A DNA stretch of 38,170 nt from Bacillota bacterium (GTDB taxonomy: Bacteria; Bacillota; Negativicutes; Sporomusales; Sporomusaceae), in contig JAEWGR010000164.1 in NCBI GenBank assembly GCA_023388195.1, positions 1-38,170 of the forward strand. The letters are read 5' to 3'. This document shows positions 22,455-31,265 of this stretch, one piece after another. Both the position numbers and the translations under genes were made by a program. How positions within the stretch are numbered: the stretch's first letter is position 1; each line of letters opens with the position of its first letter. The notes under the pieces are model-generated. The model did not search any database. It worked only from the letters and a program-made list of their open reading frames with translations, and was not told where the DNA came from.

Positions 22455-24146
22455 TCAAATTATAAATCGTTTAGCCGTATTTTGCAATTCTTCTGCCATT
22501 TTTGCCAGCGCTTCACTGGCAGCGGCTATCTCTTCTGTTGCCGCAGATTGTTCCTGCGTAGCTGCTGTTACCGACTGGGTATGGACAGTCGCCGCCTTAC
22601 TGACATGATCAATTTTCCTGACAGCAGCCACAATGTGCTGGCTGCCGCCGGTCATCTGCTGAATGGCCGCCGATATTTCCCTGATTTGTGTGGTTTGCTG
22701 CTGAATTAAGTTCACAATAGAGTTGAAAACCTCACCCGTATTATTGATCACTGCCGTACCGGCCTGTGTCTCCCGTGTGCCAGCCTCCATTGCCACAACC
22801 GCCTGTCCCGTATCGGCCTGTATCTGCCCGATTAAAGCCGCTATTTGCTTAGCTGCCTCCTGGGACTGCTCGGCCAGTCTCCGGACTTCCTCCGCAACCA
22901 CGGCAAAACCCCGGCCCTGTTCACCGGCCCGGGCTGCTTCAATCGCGGCATTTAATGCCAGTAGGTTGGTTTGTCCGGCAATACCGGAAATAGTACCAAT
23001 AATCTGCCCGATTTCCTGGGAGCGGGCTCCAAGACCGGCAACCACCGCCGCGGAGTGCCTGACAGTATTTTCAATAACCGTCATTTGGTTAATAGCCCGG
23101 TCTACTTCCTGCCTGCCGCTGGCGGCTGCCTGCGCTGTCCGGTCAGAATTGGCCGCTGCCAAATCAGCATTAGCGGCAATTTGCTGAACCCCTGCCGACA
23201 TTTGCTCCACTACGAGCATGGTTTCATTAACCGCTGCCAGTTGATCGTCCGCTCCCTGGGCCACTTTCGTGGTCGTATCAGTTACCTGATTGGCTGCCCT
23301 GGCCGCCAGCTCGGCGCTGGCGGTCAACTCTTCCGCTGAAGAAGCAACCTGTTCGGCATTGGACTGGACATTCCGGACTACAGTGCGCAGATTTTGCACC
23401 ATAAGCCTAAACGCCTGCTGCAGGTCGCCAATTTCATCTTTATACTTGACCTCAATATCATGATTAAGCTTACCGGCCGCAATCTCACCGGCGGTTGCAA
23501 CCAGCAGGCCGACAGGCCGGGTGATAGACCGAGCACTGAAAAAACCGATCAGAATACTAACCGCCATACTCAGTAAACAAAGAGCGATACTGAACGACTT
23601 GGTTGTATGCATATCGGCAATTATCTGGGTAAATATTAACTTAATCTGGTCTTCCCGGAAAGCGGCATATTCGTGAGCCTTTCCGGTAAGGGCCCGGGCT
23701 GCCGGTGTAAGTTCCTGGCCGACCAGGCTGACGGCTTCTTCGCTTTTACCGGCTGCTTTCAGGGGAATAATTTTATTCTCTGCAATCTCCTGATAGTTTT
23801 TTGCCAAGCTTTGCAGTTCCCCGACGAGCCTGCGCCCTTCGTCGGTAGTCGCCGCGGCCAGCAGTTCCCCTGTCAGTCTATCATTCTCCTGCGCCAGTTG
23901 CCTGGCTTCATCCAGCATTGTCTTATTACCGGTCAGCAAATAGCCCCGGATAGCACTAACCTGGCTGGCTGTGTTATAAGCTACTGTATTTGTTTGCATC
24001 AGCCGGGGAAGGTTGCGTTCCTGAATCACTTGCAAGGTTTGATCAGCCTGACTGACTTTATATATAGTAATTCCTGAACCAATCACATTGATCAGGACTA
24101 CCAGCAAAAAAAAGCCAATCGTCTTAACACCCAAACTTATCCGCAT
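22455..24146 (-). CDS. Methyl-accepting chemotaxis protein
   Basis: This 563-residue receptor starts with a membrane helix at residues 9-30. A periplasmic four-helix-bundle-like sensor (about 31-190) follows, then a second membrane helix (about 190-210, FSIALCLLSMAVSILIGFF). A HAMP domain begins SARSITRPVGLLVATAGEIA, and a long signalling domain contains the conserved hairpin tip EIGQIIGTISGIAGQTNLLALNAAIEAARAGE (given here only by position, near residues 375-405). It should report to CheA/CheW and control motility or another output. No ligand can be inferred. A consensus promoter lies about 150 bases upstream. Confidence 0.93.
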   Translation of the reverse strand: MRISLGVKTIGFFLLVVLINVIGSGITIYKVSQADQTLQVIQERNLPRLMQTNTVAYNTASQVSAIRGYLLTGNKTMLDEARQLAQENDRLTGELLAAATTDEGRRLVGELQSLAKNYQEIAENKIIPLKAAGKSEEAVSLVGQELTPAARALTGKAHEYAAFREDQIKLIFTQIIADMHTTKSFSIALCLLSMAVSILIGFFSARSITRPVGLLVATAGEIAAGKLNHDIEVKYKDEIGDLQQAFRLMVQNLRTVVRNVQSNAEQVASSAEELTASAELAARAANQVTDTTTKVAQGADDQLAAVNETMLVVEQMSAGVQQIAANADLAAANSDRTAQAAASGRQEVDRAINQMTVIENTVRHSAAVVAGLGARSQEIGQIIGTISGIAGQTNLLALNAAIEAARAGEQGRGFAVVAEEVRRLAEQSQEAAKQIAALIGQIQADTGQAVVAMEAGTRETQAGTAVINNTGEVFNSIVNLIQQQTTQIREISAAIQQMTGGSQHIVAAVRKIDHVSKAATVHTQSVTAATQEQSAATEEIAAASEALAKMAEELQNTAKRFII

Positions 24147-24299
24147 CGCATGAACACCAGCCCCTCTCCATAATCTTTATCACCGGCAAAATGATGTTGT
24201 TAGACAAACCCTTGGCAGATAAAGCTACCACAAACATATTTGGCAGCGACTGCGCGATTCAACATAAACTACTTTTTTTCGTCAAGTATTGCACTTATA

Positions 24300-24329
24300 A
24301 TTATATTTCTTTGTATTTAAGAATGTCAA
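24300..24329 (-). promoter_or_regulatory. Sigma-A-type promoter of the chemotaxis gene
   Basis: On the minus strand TTGACA (24324-24329) and TATAAT (24300-24305) are both perfect matches, 18 bases apart. Transcription would start near 24293 and leave a leader of about 147 bases. I see no known riboswitch in that leader. Confidence 0.8.
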
Positions 24330-24406
24330 CGTTTATTTCTAAAATACTAAGAGTATATCCTATCGAGCCTTAATAGAAGCTAAAATATAATAAAGGAGGC
24401 GTACCA

Positions 24407-24757
24407 TTGAATCCCAAAATTGCATCAAGGTTGAAACTCGCCCGGGAGCGCCAGAATCTGACTCAGGTTGAGGTCTATCAACTCACTGGGATTAACAACA
24501 AGACTTTATCCGGCTATGAAAACTGTGTCAGCGCTCCAGATCTCAACACACTGGTCATTCTTGCAACTCTATATGAAACCTCTTCTGATTATTTATTAGG
24601 CATCGTGGATGACTGCACCCCGAAGGCATCCGTTCTGGCGCCCATTGATCTTACAGAAGAAATACCCAATCTGCCAGACGAATATAAAGAAATTATCTAT
24701 GCTATGATCCGATTGAACAAGCATGCTAAAAAAGGGGCTCGCTGCTGCAAGAAATAA
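24407..24757 (+). CDS. XRE-family transcription regulator
   Basis: This 116-residue protein has a Cro/CI-type helix-turn-helix at residues 3-62 (RLKLARERQNLTQVEVYQLT...NNKTLSGYENCVSAPDLNTL...YETSSDYLLG). The TTG start is backed by AAAGGAGG. The C-terminus in frame is odd (KKGARCCKK); one frame over, after the A6G4 run at 24728-24737, the DNA would read SLLQEIKSLLYLPAKACETS before a stop at 24799, a much more natural amphipathic tail. The gene may therefore carry a frameshift that replaces its last 20 or so residues, leaving the DNA-binding domain intact. It is a single gene, divergent from the chemotaxis receptor. Target genes are unknown. Confidence 0.88.
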   Translation: MNPKIASRLKLARERQNLTQVEVYQLTGINNKTLSGYENCVSAPDLNTLVILATLYETSSDYLLGIVDDCTPKASVLAPIDLTEEIPNLPDEYKEIIYAMIRLNKHAKKGARCCKK

Positions 24758-24911
24758 AGTCTTTGTTGTATTTGCCCGCCAAAGCCTGCGAAACCAGCTG
24801 AAGCGGCGCAAGACTTCCTCCAGTCACGGCAGACCAAGCCAACTACAGCCACCCAGAAATTTGATTAGAACCGGGCCGCTGTCAGGACGGTCTGCACAGA
24901 CAGCAAATAAC

Positions 24912-24960
24912 AAAACTCATTCTCCTCTTTATGGTTTTTAAAGCAGGAGAATGAGTTTTT
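24912..24960. terminator. Bidirectional terminator after the XRE gene
   Basis: A 15-bp stem of AAAACTCATTCTCCT with AGGAGAATGAGTTTT around an 18-base loop is followed by a T run. It lies within the 390-base gap between the XRE and beta-barrel genes, which otherwise contains no supported gene. Confidence 0.85.
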
Positions 24961-25148
24961 ATTTGCACATGTCTACCATAATGTCACACATTTGTCATAT
25001 TTATCTGTTAGAATAAGGGTTAACTGTCGTCACAAGTACCGCTTTATTAGTACTGATACATAACCATGCACCAACAACGCGGTACGCAGGCGATTTAACA
25101 TACATCAAATTTTCGACTGTGAATTTAGTCCAGAAAAGGGGGATTCCT

Positions 25149-25640
25149 ATGAAAAAAACAATACTTGCTCTAGCCGCTTTACTGCTTGTCAACTGTGTCC
25201 CTGCCTTTGCTGCCCCGCTCAATGACCTGACTACAGGCCAGACCGCGCTGGGTGTTGACAGCGACACCTTCTATCTCGAACACAAACTTACCAATAACTT
25301 TACACTGGGCTATCAGGACGTGGACCGCGGCCGCTATGGCAGCAGTGATGATATTTACGGACAATTTCAGATGACAAATGAGCTCCGCGGCATTATCGGC
25401 CACCGTGATTTCGGCTCTGATTCCAATGTCTATTTGGGTCTTGGGTTAAACGGGCCACTCTCGCCTAATGCCACAGGCTACGCCTCTTTTGTCGCCAGCG
25501 ACAACTTCAAGGAATTGCAGGCCGGAGCCAACTTTAATATTGCCCGCAATGTTGACTTAAACGTCAACTACCATTCTTTCATGCCTGATGCCGGCCGCAA
25601 TGAGAACGGCGTGGGTATTGGCGCAACCCTAAAATTCTAA
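25149..25640 (+). CDS. Small outer-membrane beta-barrel protein
   Basis: This is a 163-residue protein with a clear signal peptide (MKKTILALAALLLVNCVPAFA, cleavage after AFA). The mature part of about 140 residues consists of alternating amphipathic strands (TFYLEHKLTNNFTLGYQDV, NVYLGLGLNGPL, DLNVNYHSFMP) and ends in a terminal Phe (VGIGATLKF), the typical last residue of a barrel inserted by BamA. The size suits an 8-strand barrel. It implies an outer membrane and thus a diderm cell. The start is the ATG behind AAGGGGG; an upstream in-frame ATG ten codons earlier would spoil the signal peptide. Function is unknown. Confidence 0.82.
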   Translation: MKKTILALAALLLVNCVPAFAAPLNDLTTGQTALGVDSDTFYLEHKLTNNFTLGYQDVDRGRYGSSDDIYGQFQMTNELRGIIGHRDFGSDSNVYLGLGLNGPLSPNATGYASFVASDNFKELQAGANFNIARNVDLNVNYHSFMPDAGRNENGVGIGATLKF

Positions 25641-25667
25641 ACACAAAAACTACATAAAATAAGACTT

Positions 25668-25770
25668 GGCTTGTGTCAAGTCCTTTAGGACGATGGTAAT
25701 AGCCGCCTGTGCCCTTTAGGGTACAGGCTTTCTTACATTCACAGAATCTATTTATACATTCTGTGAGATT
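25668..25770. repeat. Structured composite repeat, copy D
   Basis: It contains GGCTTGTGTCAAGTCC and GGACGATGG forming the nested hairpin, then a CCTGTGCCC/GGGTACAGG hairpin, then CACAGAAT...ATTCTGTG. Order and spacing match copy C. Confidence 0.6.
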
Positions 25771-25773
25771 AAA

Positions 25774-25807
25774 AAATCTGACCTGCAGGCTGCAGGTCAG
25801 ATTTTTT
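25774..25807. terminator. Bidirectional terminator between barrel and MFS genes
   Basis: A 14-bp stem, AATCTGACCTGCAG with its complement, is flanked by A and T runs on the two sides, so it serves both convergent genes. Confidence 0.85.
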
Positions 25808-25871
25808 GTTACCCAAAGCCAATTAATAAGTAACAGCTACTTTACCGGCTATGCCGCCTTCTGGGAAACAC

Positions 25872-27080
25872 TCAGTAGGAACATCCCACTTTGGCCGCCG
25901 GCACATTTGCTTCATAAACCCGCAGGATAAAAAAGAGTGCAACCACCGGCCCGGCCGCCAGAATCCACCAGACACAGTTGAAATTGCCGGTAAAATCAAT
26001 TACCTGGCCGATAATCCAGGGGCTAAGCAGTGAAGCCATCTGAAATAAGCAGTTGGCAACCCCGTTGGCCGTGGCGGCCCTGTTAATTCCGGCAAACTGA
26101 GAAATTAAAACCGTTAACTGGGGATTTGCCAAATAGGAACTGAACCCGCCGGCGAAACCCACAATATATAATGCTTCAAGCCGGGTCTGATAGCCAAACA
26201 AAACCGTGAAAGGGACCACCAGGACAAAAGCAGCCACAATAAGCCGTTTCCGCTGCCCCAGCCGGTCGGATAGTATCCCCGATACCAACGGGGCTATGGC
26301 GCCGCCTAAGCCATAATAAGCCATTACTTTACCGGCTTCACTGACAGAAAACCCCAGTCCCTTAATATACGCATTCGCCCAGGTAGCCGTCCCCAGCTGC
26401 AGCCACATCAGGAAAAAACCGGCCCCCGAGAGCAGCATAAGATCTCTGTTGGCAAATATATACTTTAGATTTGCAGTAATATTTTCTTGTTTTTCCGTAA
26501 AACGGCAATTCACTTTCATTAGAAAAAAGACCAGGATGCCGGCGATGATTGTCAGCATGCCCACAGCCTGAAAAGCGCCCCGCCAGCCAATTTCCAGATT
26601 TAAATAGGGTACAAGGATATTAGTGATCAGGATACCGCTGGAAGGGGCTGCCGTTAATATGCCAAAAGCCAGCCCCTGCTCTTTAGGTGGAAACCATTCC
26701 ACCAGAGCCCGGGAGCAGGAGGAAAATACAGCACCCGAACCTAAGCCGGCTAGAATCCGTAGATTAAAACCCACCTCATAGTTATCGATCAAAGAAAACG
26801 AAGCTGTCGCCAGGCCTTCAATAATTAAGCACACCGCCAGAATGATCCGTACACCGAATTTATCCGCCAGGATGCCGGCCGGAATCTGCGTAGCCACTTA
26901 CCCCAAATAAAAGGCGCTCATAAAGGCTCCGGCCTGCCCCATACTCATGCCTAAAGCAGGAACTATAACCGAAATTAACGGCGGCCAGGTAAACCGGGTA
27001 ATAAAGCTGAATAAAAAACATAATACGCAAAGCACTAAGATAACCCACCGGTATTGTAAAGATTCAGTTCTGTTTTGCAT
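25872..27080 (-). pseudogene. MFS transporter broken by one in-frame stop
   Basis: This is a 12-helix major-facilitator carrier of about 402 codons that resembles the intact carrier at 32662-33867 along its length (for example SAFY then TQIPAGILADKFGVR). Codon 61 is TAA (26898-26900) where the paralogue has a Tyr codon in SAFYFGYVVTQIPAG; the frame is unchanged on both sides. The first 60 codons would make only one or two helices, so the product is nonfunctional unless the stop is read through or translation restarts. The ATG at 27080 has AAAGGAGG upstream. The damage must be fairly recent since the rest is well preserved. It is the last gene of the methyl-transfer cluster. Confidence 0.85.
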
Positions 27081-27107
27081 AGTGTCCCTCCTTTAGATAG
27101 ACTAGAC

Positions 27108-27119
27108 GTGTAGACAACT
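27108..27119. promoter_or_regulatory. GntR-like operator before the broken MFS gene
   Basis: GTGTAGACAACT occurs here and, inverted, at 33963-33974 before the second MFS gene. Around it the site matches TTGT-N-TA-N-ACAA on one side only. Confidence 0.4.
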
Positions 27120-27227
27120 CAACTTATATATACGACATATTTTGACAATATTCCTTTTATTATAAATATTTAGATAAAAAAATTCCTCCGCGTCTTACGC
27201 CAGAGAAATTGTACTCCCGAAAAACAT

Positions 27228-27265
27228 GAAGGTCCGGATAAAGGTGATACCTATCACAGACCTTC
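27228..27265 (-). terminator. Terminator after the UroD-family gene
   Basis: The minus strand has GAAGGTC and GACCTTC arms with an inner GTGATA/TATCAC stem, then ATGTTTTTC. It sits between the methyltransferase gene and the MFS pseudogene. Confidence 0.6.
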
Positions 27266-27278
27266 GGTAGTTATATAT

Positions 27279-28175
27279 TTATAAATTTCTAATAATTTCA
27301 TAGATATTTTTTACACTTTCCAGCTGCATCGACGCAAAGAGACCGCTGCTAGTACCAAAAATAAAGCCACTGCCGCTTCCCGCCGCCGCGACAATACCGC
27401 GCACCACCAATGCCAGCTCCTCTTGGCTGCGCGGTTCAATCAACTCTGCCGGGTCCAGATTCCCCCATAAACAAAGCCTATTGCCATATTGCTCTTTTAC
27501 GGCTCCGATGTCCATACCGGCCAGCATATCCAGACACTGGAGCCCGTCAAATCCCGCCGCGGTAATATCGGCAAGTACCAATGACAGATTGCCGTCAGAA
27601 TGGAAGAATACCGGCAGTCCCAGTTGTTTGGCATAAGCAGCCTGGCGGGTAAAGGAGGGGAATAAAGCCTGACGCAACAGGGCAGGGCGGGCAATAACCC
27701 CCTGGTTATAAGCAATGTCGTCAGCAAGAATAATCCCGTTTATACCGCTTGCGGCCAGCCTGTCCATCAGTGACATATTCAGCTGTTCAACAGCCGCTGT
27801 TAACGCCCGGAAGTCCTCATGCTGCCGGATCATGCCGGTCATGAGCCGCTCAAATCCGAGCAGCCGGAAGCCCCAGCCTATAGGGCCGTCGAGCACCGCA
27901 AAGGTAAACAAATCAGATTTTGTCCAGTCCTGTATTTCACTAAATACAACCGCCTGCGGCCCTGGCAAACGGACTGGCTCGTCAGCAGCCACCGGATGCA
28001 GGCACACGGCATCAAGGCCCAGCGTCCGGACAAATTCCAGCCGATGTCCGAACGTAAGCGCAGTCTTGCCAAACATGGTCTGAATCAGTTCATCGGCAAT
28101 AACCAGCTCCGCGCAGGGTATCCGGTCAACAGGCTGCCGGTTAATGGCAGCAGTCACTCTTGTTTTGTGGTTCAT
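27279..28175 (-). CDS. UroD-family corrinoid methyltransferase
   Basis: This 298-residue protein has the uroporphyrinogen-decarboxylase TIM-barrel fold used by MtaA/MtbA-like methyltransferases. The expected zinc-site pattern is visible as FFHSDGN followed by LQCLD and LCLWGNLDP. The opening (NHKTRVTAAINRQPVDRIPC) is that of the methyltransferase branch rather than haem-pathway UroD. It would move a methyl group between the adjacent corrinoid protein and a methyl donor or acceptor such as tetrahydrofolate or a thiol; direction and partner are inferred. It is shorter than true UroD (about 350). The start at 28175 follows GGGAGG. It lies 27 bases after the corrinoid protein gene. Confidence 0.82.
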   Translation of the reverse strand: MNHKTRVTAAINRQPVDRIPCAELVIADELIQTMFGKTALTFGHRLEFVRTLGLDAVCLHPVAADEPVRLPGPQAVVFSEIQDWTKSDLFTFAVLDGPIGWGFRLLGFERLMTGMIRQHEDFRALTAAVEQLNMSLMDRLAASGINGIILADDIAYNQGVIARPALLRQALFPSFTRQAAYAKQLGLPVFFHSDGNLSLVLADITAAGFDGLQCLDMLAGMDIGAVKEQYGNRLCLWGNLDPAELIEPRSQEELALVVRGIVAAAGSGSGFIFGTSSGLFASMQLESVKNIYEIIRNL

Positions 28176-28202
28176 GATACCTCCCTGCAAATCGCGGCCT
28201 GA

Positions 28203-28841
28203 TCATTTCTGCACGCTTGCTTTACTCCAGTCCAGACATATCTCCACGCCCTGCCGGGCATCATCAACCCAGGCATCGGCCCCGGTATATTCTCTTACCT
28301 TTTCATTCACCAGACCGCCAATCAGCACCTTGATTTTCGTATTGCGCTCCAGCAGCCGGACCAGTTGAATTGTCCGTTTCAAAGCCTCAAACCCGGGTGA
28401 CAGCAAGGTACATAAGCATAATATCTGGGCCCCTGATTCGGTTAAGGCCAGCATGAATTTGTCAGGCGATACATCGACCCCCAGGTCATAGACCTCAAAA
28501 CCGTAGCACCGCAGCAGGGAGCCTACCAGATTCTTGCCGATATCGTGAATATCCCCCTCAATCGTGCCAAAAACGATCTTGCCGATAACAGGCTCCTTGT
28601 CGGCCTGCTCCACAACAGGTGCAATCATGTCCATGATCTGCGAAAATATCTCCGACGAAAGAATGAGATCCCCCAGGAAATATTCGCCCCGGGAATACCG
28701 CTCACCGACGGCAATCAGACCGGAACGGCATTCTTCAACAATGTCCAATGGATAAACACCGGATTCCAGACTTTTCTTAACCAGTTCGAGCGCCAGCGGC
28801 TCATCAAGCTCGCTAATGGCGTTTGCCAGGAGTGCTAACAC
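28203..28841 (-). CDS. Corrinoid (cobalamin-binding) protein of a methyltransferase system
   Basis: This 212-residue protein has the two-part architecture of MtaC/MtbC/MtvC-type corrinoid proteins. A helical cap at residues 1-90 includes SGLIAVGERYSRGEYFLGDLILS, and a Rossmann-like B12 domain follows. The cobalt-ligating motif is intact: GDIHDIGKNLV (D-x-H-x-x-G), then the later LLSPGFEALK and GGLVNEKVREYTGADAWVDDA. It carries the methyl group on cobalt between a substrate-specific methyltransferase and a second methyltransferase. GTG start, one base after the GntR stop, with GGGGG upstream. No reductive activator (RamA-like) is present in the window. Confidence 0.9.
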   Translation of the reverse strand: MLALLANAISELDEPLALELVKKSLESGVYPLDIVEECRSGLIAVGERYSRGEYFLGDLILSSEIFSQIMDMIAPVVEQADKEPVIGKIVFGTIEGDIHDIGKNLVGSLLRCYGFEVYDLGVDVSPDKFMLALTESGAQILCLCTLLSPGFEALKRTIQLVRLLERNTKIKVLIGGLVNEKVREYTGADAWVDDARQGVEICLDWSKASVQK

Positions 28842-28842
28842 C

Positions 28843-29589
28843 TTAACGTTCCCCCTTTAACGGTTGTATATCTGAAATTAATGGATATCTGTCACTTCGG
28901 TAATAAAAAACACCAATGCCAACAGGCTGTTCATCACCCGTATACAGAACCTGCTGCAGTCGCAATACAGGTGAGCCTGGTGCCAGCTCCAGGTATTTTG
29001 CGTCAAACTCACTGACACTTTCGGCTGTCAGCATGGCCTGGCTTCTCACCGGCAGGAAGTCGGTGTGGATGGCAATAATCTCCGAAAAGGCCATATATTG
29101 AAATTCATTCTCCAGGATCGGCCTGCCCTTTTTGTAACACATATACTTATGTTCGACAGCAACCGCCTCGCCATCAGCTGTCAGTAACCGGCAATAATAT
29201 AAAATCCCCTGGCCGGGCAGCATGCCAATTTTCCGGGCAAACTCCGGCAGTTCCTTGCGAAAGCGGACATGGATCAAACGCTGCTCGGTTTCCTTTCCGG
29301 CCTGGGACATCTGAGCGTTGAATTCATCCATGACAAATAAGGCACGGTCCAGGGATGGCCGGGATACAAAGGTGCCCCGCCCTTGCTGGGCACTGATCAG
29401 ACCCCGTTCAGCCAACAGACTGAGGCATTTTCGCACCGTAGTCCGGCTCAATTCATATTCCCGTCCCAAATCATTCTCAGAGGGCAGCGATTCGCCCGGT
29501 TTAAACTCACCAGCCAGTATCCGTTGCTCTAATATTGTAGCCAATTGATAAAAGGGCGGTGTAAATGAATTCTTATTAATTCTGTCCAT
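28843..29589 (-). CDS. GntR-family regulator with UTRA domain
   Basis: This 248-residue protein has a GntR winged helix at residues 8-75 (PFYQLATILEQRILAGEFKPG, then TTVRKCLSLLAERGLISAQQG) and a UTRA effector domain at 95-240 (MAFSEIIAIHTD, VLRLQQVLYTGDEQPVGIGVFYYRSDRYP). Proteins of this HutC-like type repress until a small ligand binds. It is embedded in the methyl-transfer cluster immediately before the corrinoid gene, so cluster control is the likely job. The palindromic site at 33961 and its partial copy at 27108 are candidate operators. The ligand may be the methylated substrate. AAGGA precedes the ATG. Confidence 0.88.
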   Translation of the reverse strand: MDRINKNSFTPPFYQLATILEQRILAGEFKPGESLPSENDLGREYELSRTTVRKCLSLLAERGLISAQQGRGTFVSRPSLDRALFVMDEFNAQMSQAGKETEQRLIHVRFRKELPEFARKIGMLPGQGILYYCRLLTADGEAVAVEHKYMCYKKGRPILENEFQYMAFSEIIAIHTDFLPVRSQAMLTAESVSEFDAKYLELAPGSPVLRLQQVLYTGDEQPVGIGVFYYRSDRYPLISDIQPLKGER

Positions 29590-29691
29590 TCCTTGTAGCA
29601 GCCACCTTATGCCAGCATTTATCTCTATATTTCTACATGGGTGGAATCTTCCCTTCCTGCCTGATGAAAAAAGCTGTAAGATGTTAGGGCA

Positions 29692-29716
29692 GCGGCCCCG
29701 GGTAACCCGGGGCCGC
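29692..29716. other. Perfect GC hairpin between porin and GntR genes
   Basis: GCGGCCCCGGG, TAA, then CCCGGGGCCGC: an 11-bp perfect GC-rich stem with a three-base loop, eight bases after the porin stop. There is no U tract on either strand, so it is more likely to protect the 3' end of the porin mRNA or cause partial termination. Confidence 0.6.
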
Positions 29717-29723
29717 CAAAATC

Positions 29724-31190
29724 TTAATAGTAGAATTCAAACTTTACCATATAGTTTTTGTCAAGGTGATCGGAGGCCAGGCTGGTCAGACCTCTTTCCT
29801 TAATTTTAAAATCCTGGTATTCCAGTGACAGCAGGAGATTTTTTGCAATTACATTCTGGTAGGCCAGCATCAGTACGTTGACATTATCAGTACCGTGATT
29901 GGAAACATTATAGCCCTGCGCAGCATTGCTTACGGCCGTTTGGTCATAACCGCCGGCACCATTGGGGATGGCCCCGGGATCGATGCTGCGGTAGCCGATA
30001 AGCCAGGCGTCACTGCCGGCTTTCGCCGGATTGACCAGGTTTACCGCCGGATACAGCACGGCCGGTCCCTGGCTGTTGCTGAACTGAACAGCCCAGGCCT
30101 TGGGATTGGACCCCAGCCCGTCCCTGGCATTGTCGAGCGAGGTGCCTACATAATCGCCCAGCAGCGTATACTTTCCAAGCTTGTAGTCAAAGCCGGCCGA
30201 CCAGCCTTGGGACTTATCATAACTGCCCCGGTTGGTGTTCAGCCTGCCCGTGCCTGCAACAGGGTTCGCGGGATCAGCAGGTGTGCTGCTTCCTGGAGAA
30301 TTGGCCCAGTAATAGCCTGTCTTAACATTAAGGTTATCATTCACTTTAAGGCCAAACTGGGCAGTAGAAAGCTGTTCATCGCTGGCTTCCTTTTTACTCT
30401 TTACGGCCGGCTTGAGAATGCCGGTCCAGCCTTTAAAGCTGACATCACCAAACCGTTTATTAATGGTGACACCGTCATAGTTTAAGGGACCGCCAAACAG
30501 GCCGGTTGTGTAAAAATCCAAGGCCGACCGGCCAACGCGGATACTGTCTGACCCCAACAGCCGCTGGAACGTCACATTCATGATGTCGAGGCTGATCTCC
30601 GAGCCGGAACCGGGATAATCGACAGTGCCGAATTTATTGCTGCCGGAGGTGGTAATCCGGCCGATCCAGGAGATATCCTCATTGATCCGGCCCCAGAATT
30701 TAATCCGCTGCCGGAAATCAAACTGCTCCGAGCCGCTTAGGCGTTTGCCTGATACCGGATTAGGGTCATTGCTAATAAACCGCATCCGGGTTTCGCCGCC
30801 CACCCAGGTGTTGGTTTTGTTCTCCACCTTGGCCACCCGGGCCCCGAGGCGGTTGAGCTCACTGTTAAACTCGGCCGACAGGGTATCGATAAGCTTTTTA
30901 TTAGTGTCATCGGCGGCTTCGAATTTATCCATGGCTTTGGCTACAATAATGGCAAATTCGTACCTGGTGAGGATCTTATCGCCCCGGAAAGATCTGTCAT
31001 TGTAACCGTCAATAATCCCGGCTTTGGCCAGCTTGGCCACCGCGCCATAGGCCCAGTGATCGGCCGGCACATCGCTAAAGGACGTGGCGGCTGCCGCCGA
31101 CACGGTGCCGGTTAGGGCCGGCGTCCCGGCCATGGTAATACTCATGAGCGCCAGGGGAATGATTGCCAGCAGTTTGTTTACCTTTTTCAT
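29724..31190 (-). CDS. SLH-domain outer-membrane porin (OmpM-like)
   Basis: This 488-residue protein starts with a signal peptide (MKKVNKLLAIIPLALMSITM...). One SLH domain follows at about 38-90 (FSDVPADHWAYGAVAKLAKAG, YNDRSFRGDKILTRYEFA). A short coiled coil (EFNSELNRLGARVAKVENK) follows, then a beta-barrel of about 370 residues ending in an aromatic residue (MVKFEFYY). In Negativicutes such porins tie the outer membrane to peptidoglycan through the SLH domain and provide the diffusion channel. The gene lies between two methyltransferase genes, which suggests a channel for their substrate. The ATG at 31190 has GGAGGAGG upstream; the longer frame lacks one. Confidence 0.92.
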   Translation of the reverse strand: MKKVNKLLAIIPLALMSITMAGTPALTGTVSAAAATSFSDVPADHWAYGAVAKLAKAGIIDGYNDRSFRGDKILTRYEFAIIVAKAMDKFEAADDTNKKLIDTLSAEFNSELNRLGARVAKVENKTNTWVGGETRMRFISNDPNPVSGKRLSGSEQFDFRQRIKFWGRINEDISWIGRITTSGSNKFGTVDYPGSGSEISLDIMNVTFQRLLGSDSIRVGRSALDFYTTGLFGGPLNYDGVTINKRFGDVSFKGWTGILKPAVKSKKEASDEQLSTAQFGLKVNDNLNVKTGYYWANSPGSSTPADPANPVAGTGRLNTNRGSYDKSQGWSAGFDYKLGKYTLLGDYVGTSLDNARDGLGSNPKAWAVQFSNSQGPAVLYPAVNLVNPAKAGSDAWLIGYRSIDPGAIPNGAGGYDQTAVSNAAQGYNVSNHGTDNVNVLMLAYQNVIAKNLLLSLEYQDFKIKERGLTSLASDHLDKNYMVKFEFYY

Positions 31191-31265
31191 AAAATACTCC
31201 TCCTCCAAAATAGCAAACATTATTTGCAAACTCTTATAATAATACTAATTATGTAATAGCGTCAG

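Noticed and set aside
24147..24292. Cyclic-di-GMP riboswitch in the chemotaxis gene leader
   Set aside because: The conserved core of the known classes was not found in the 147-base leader.
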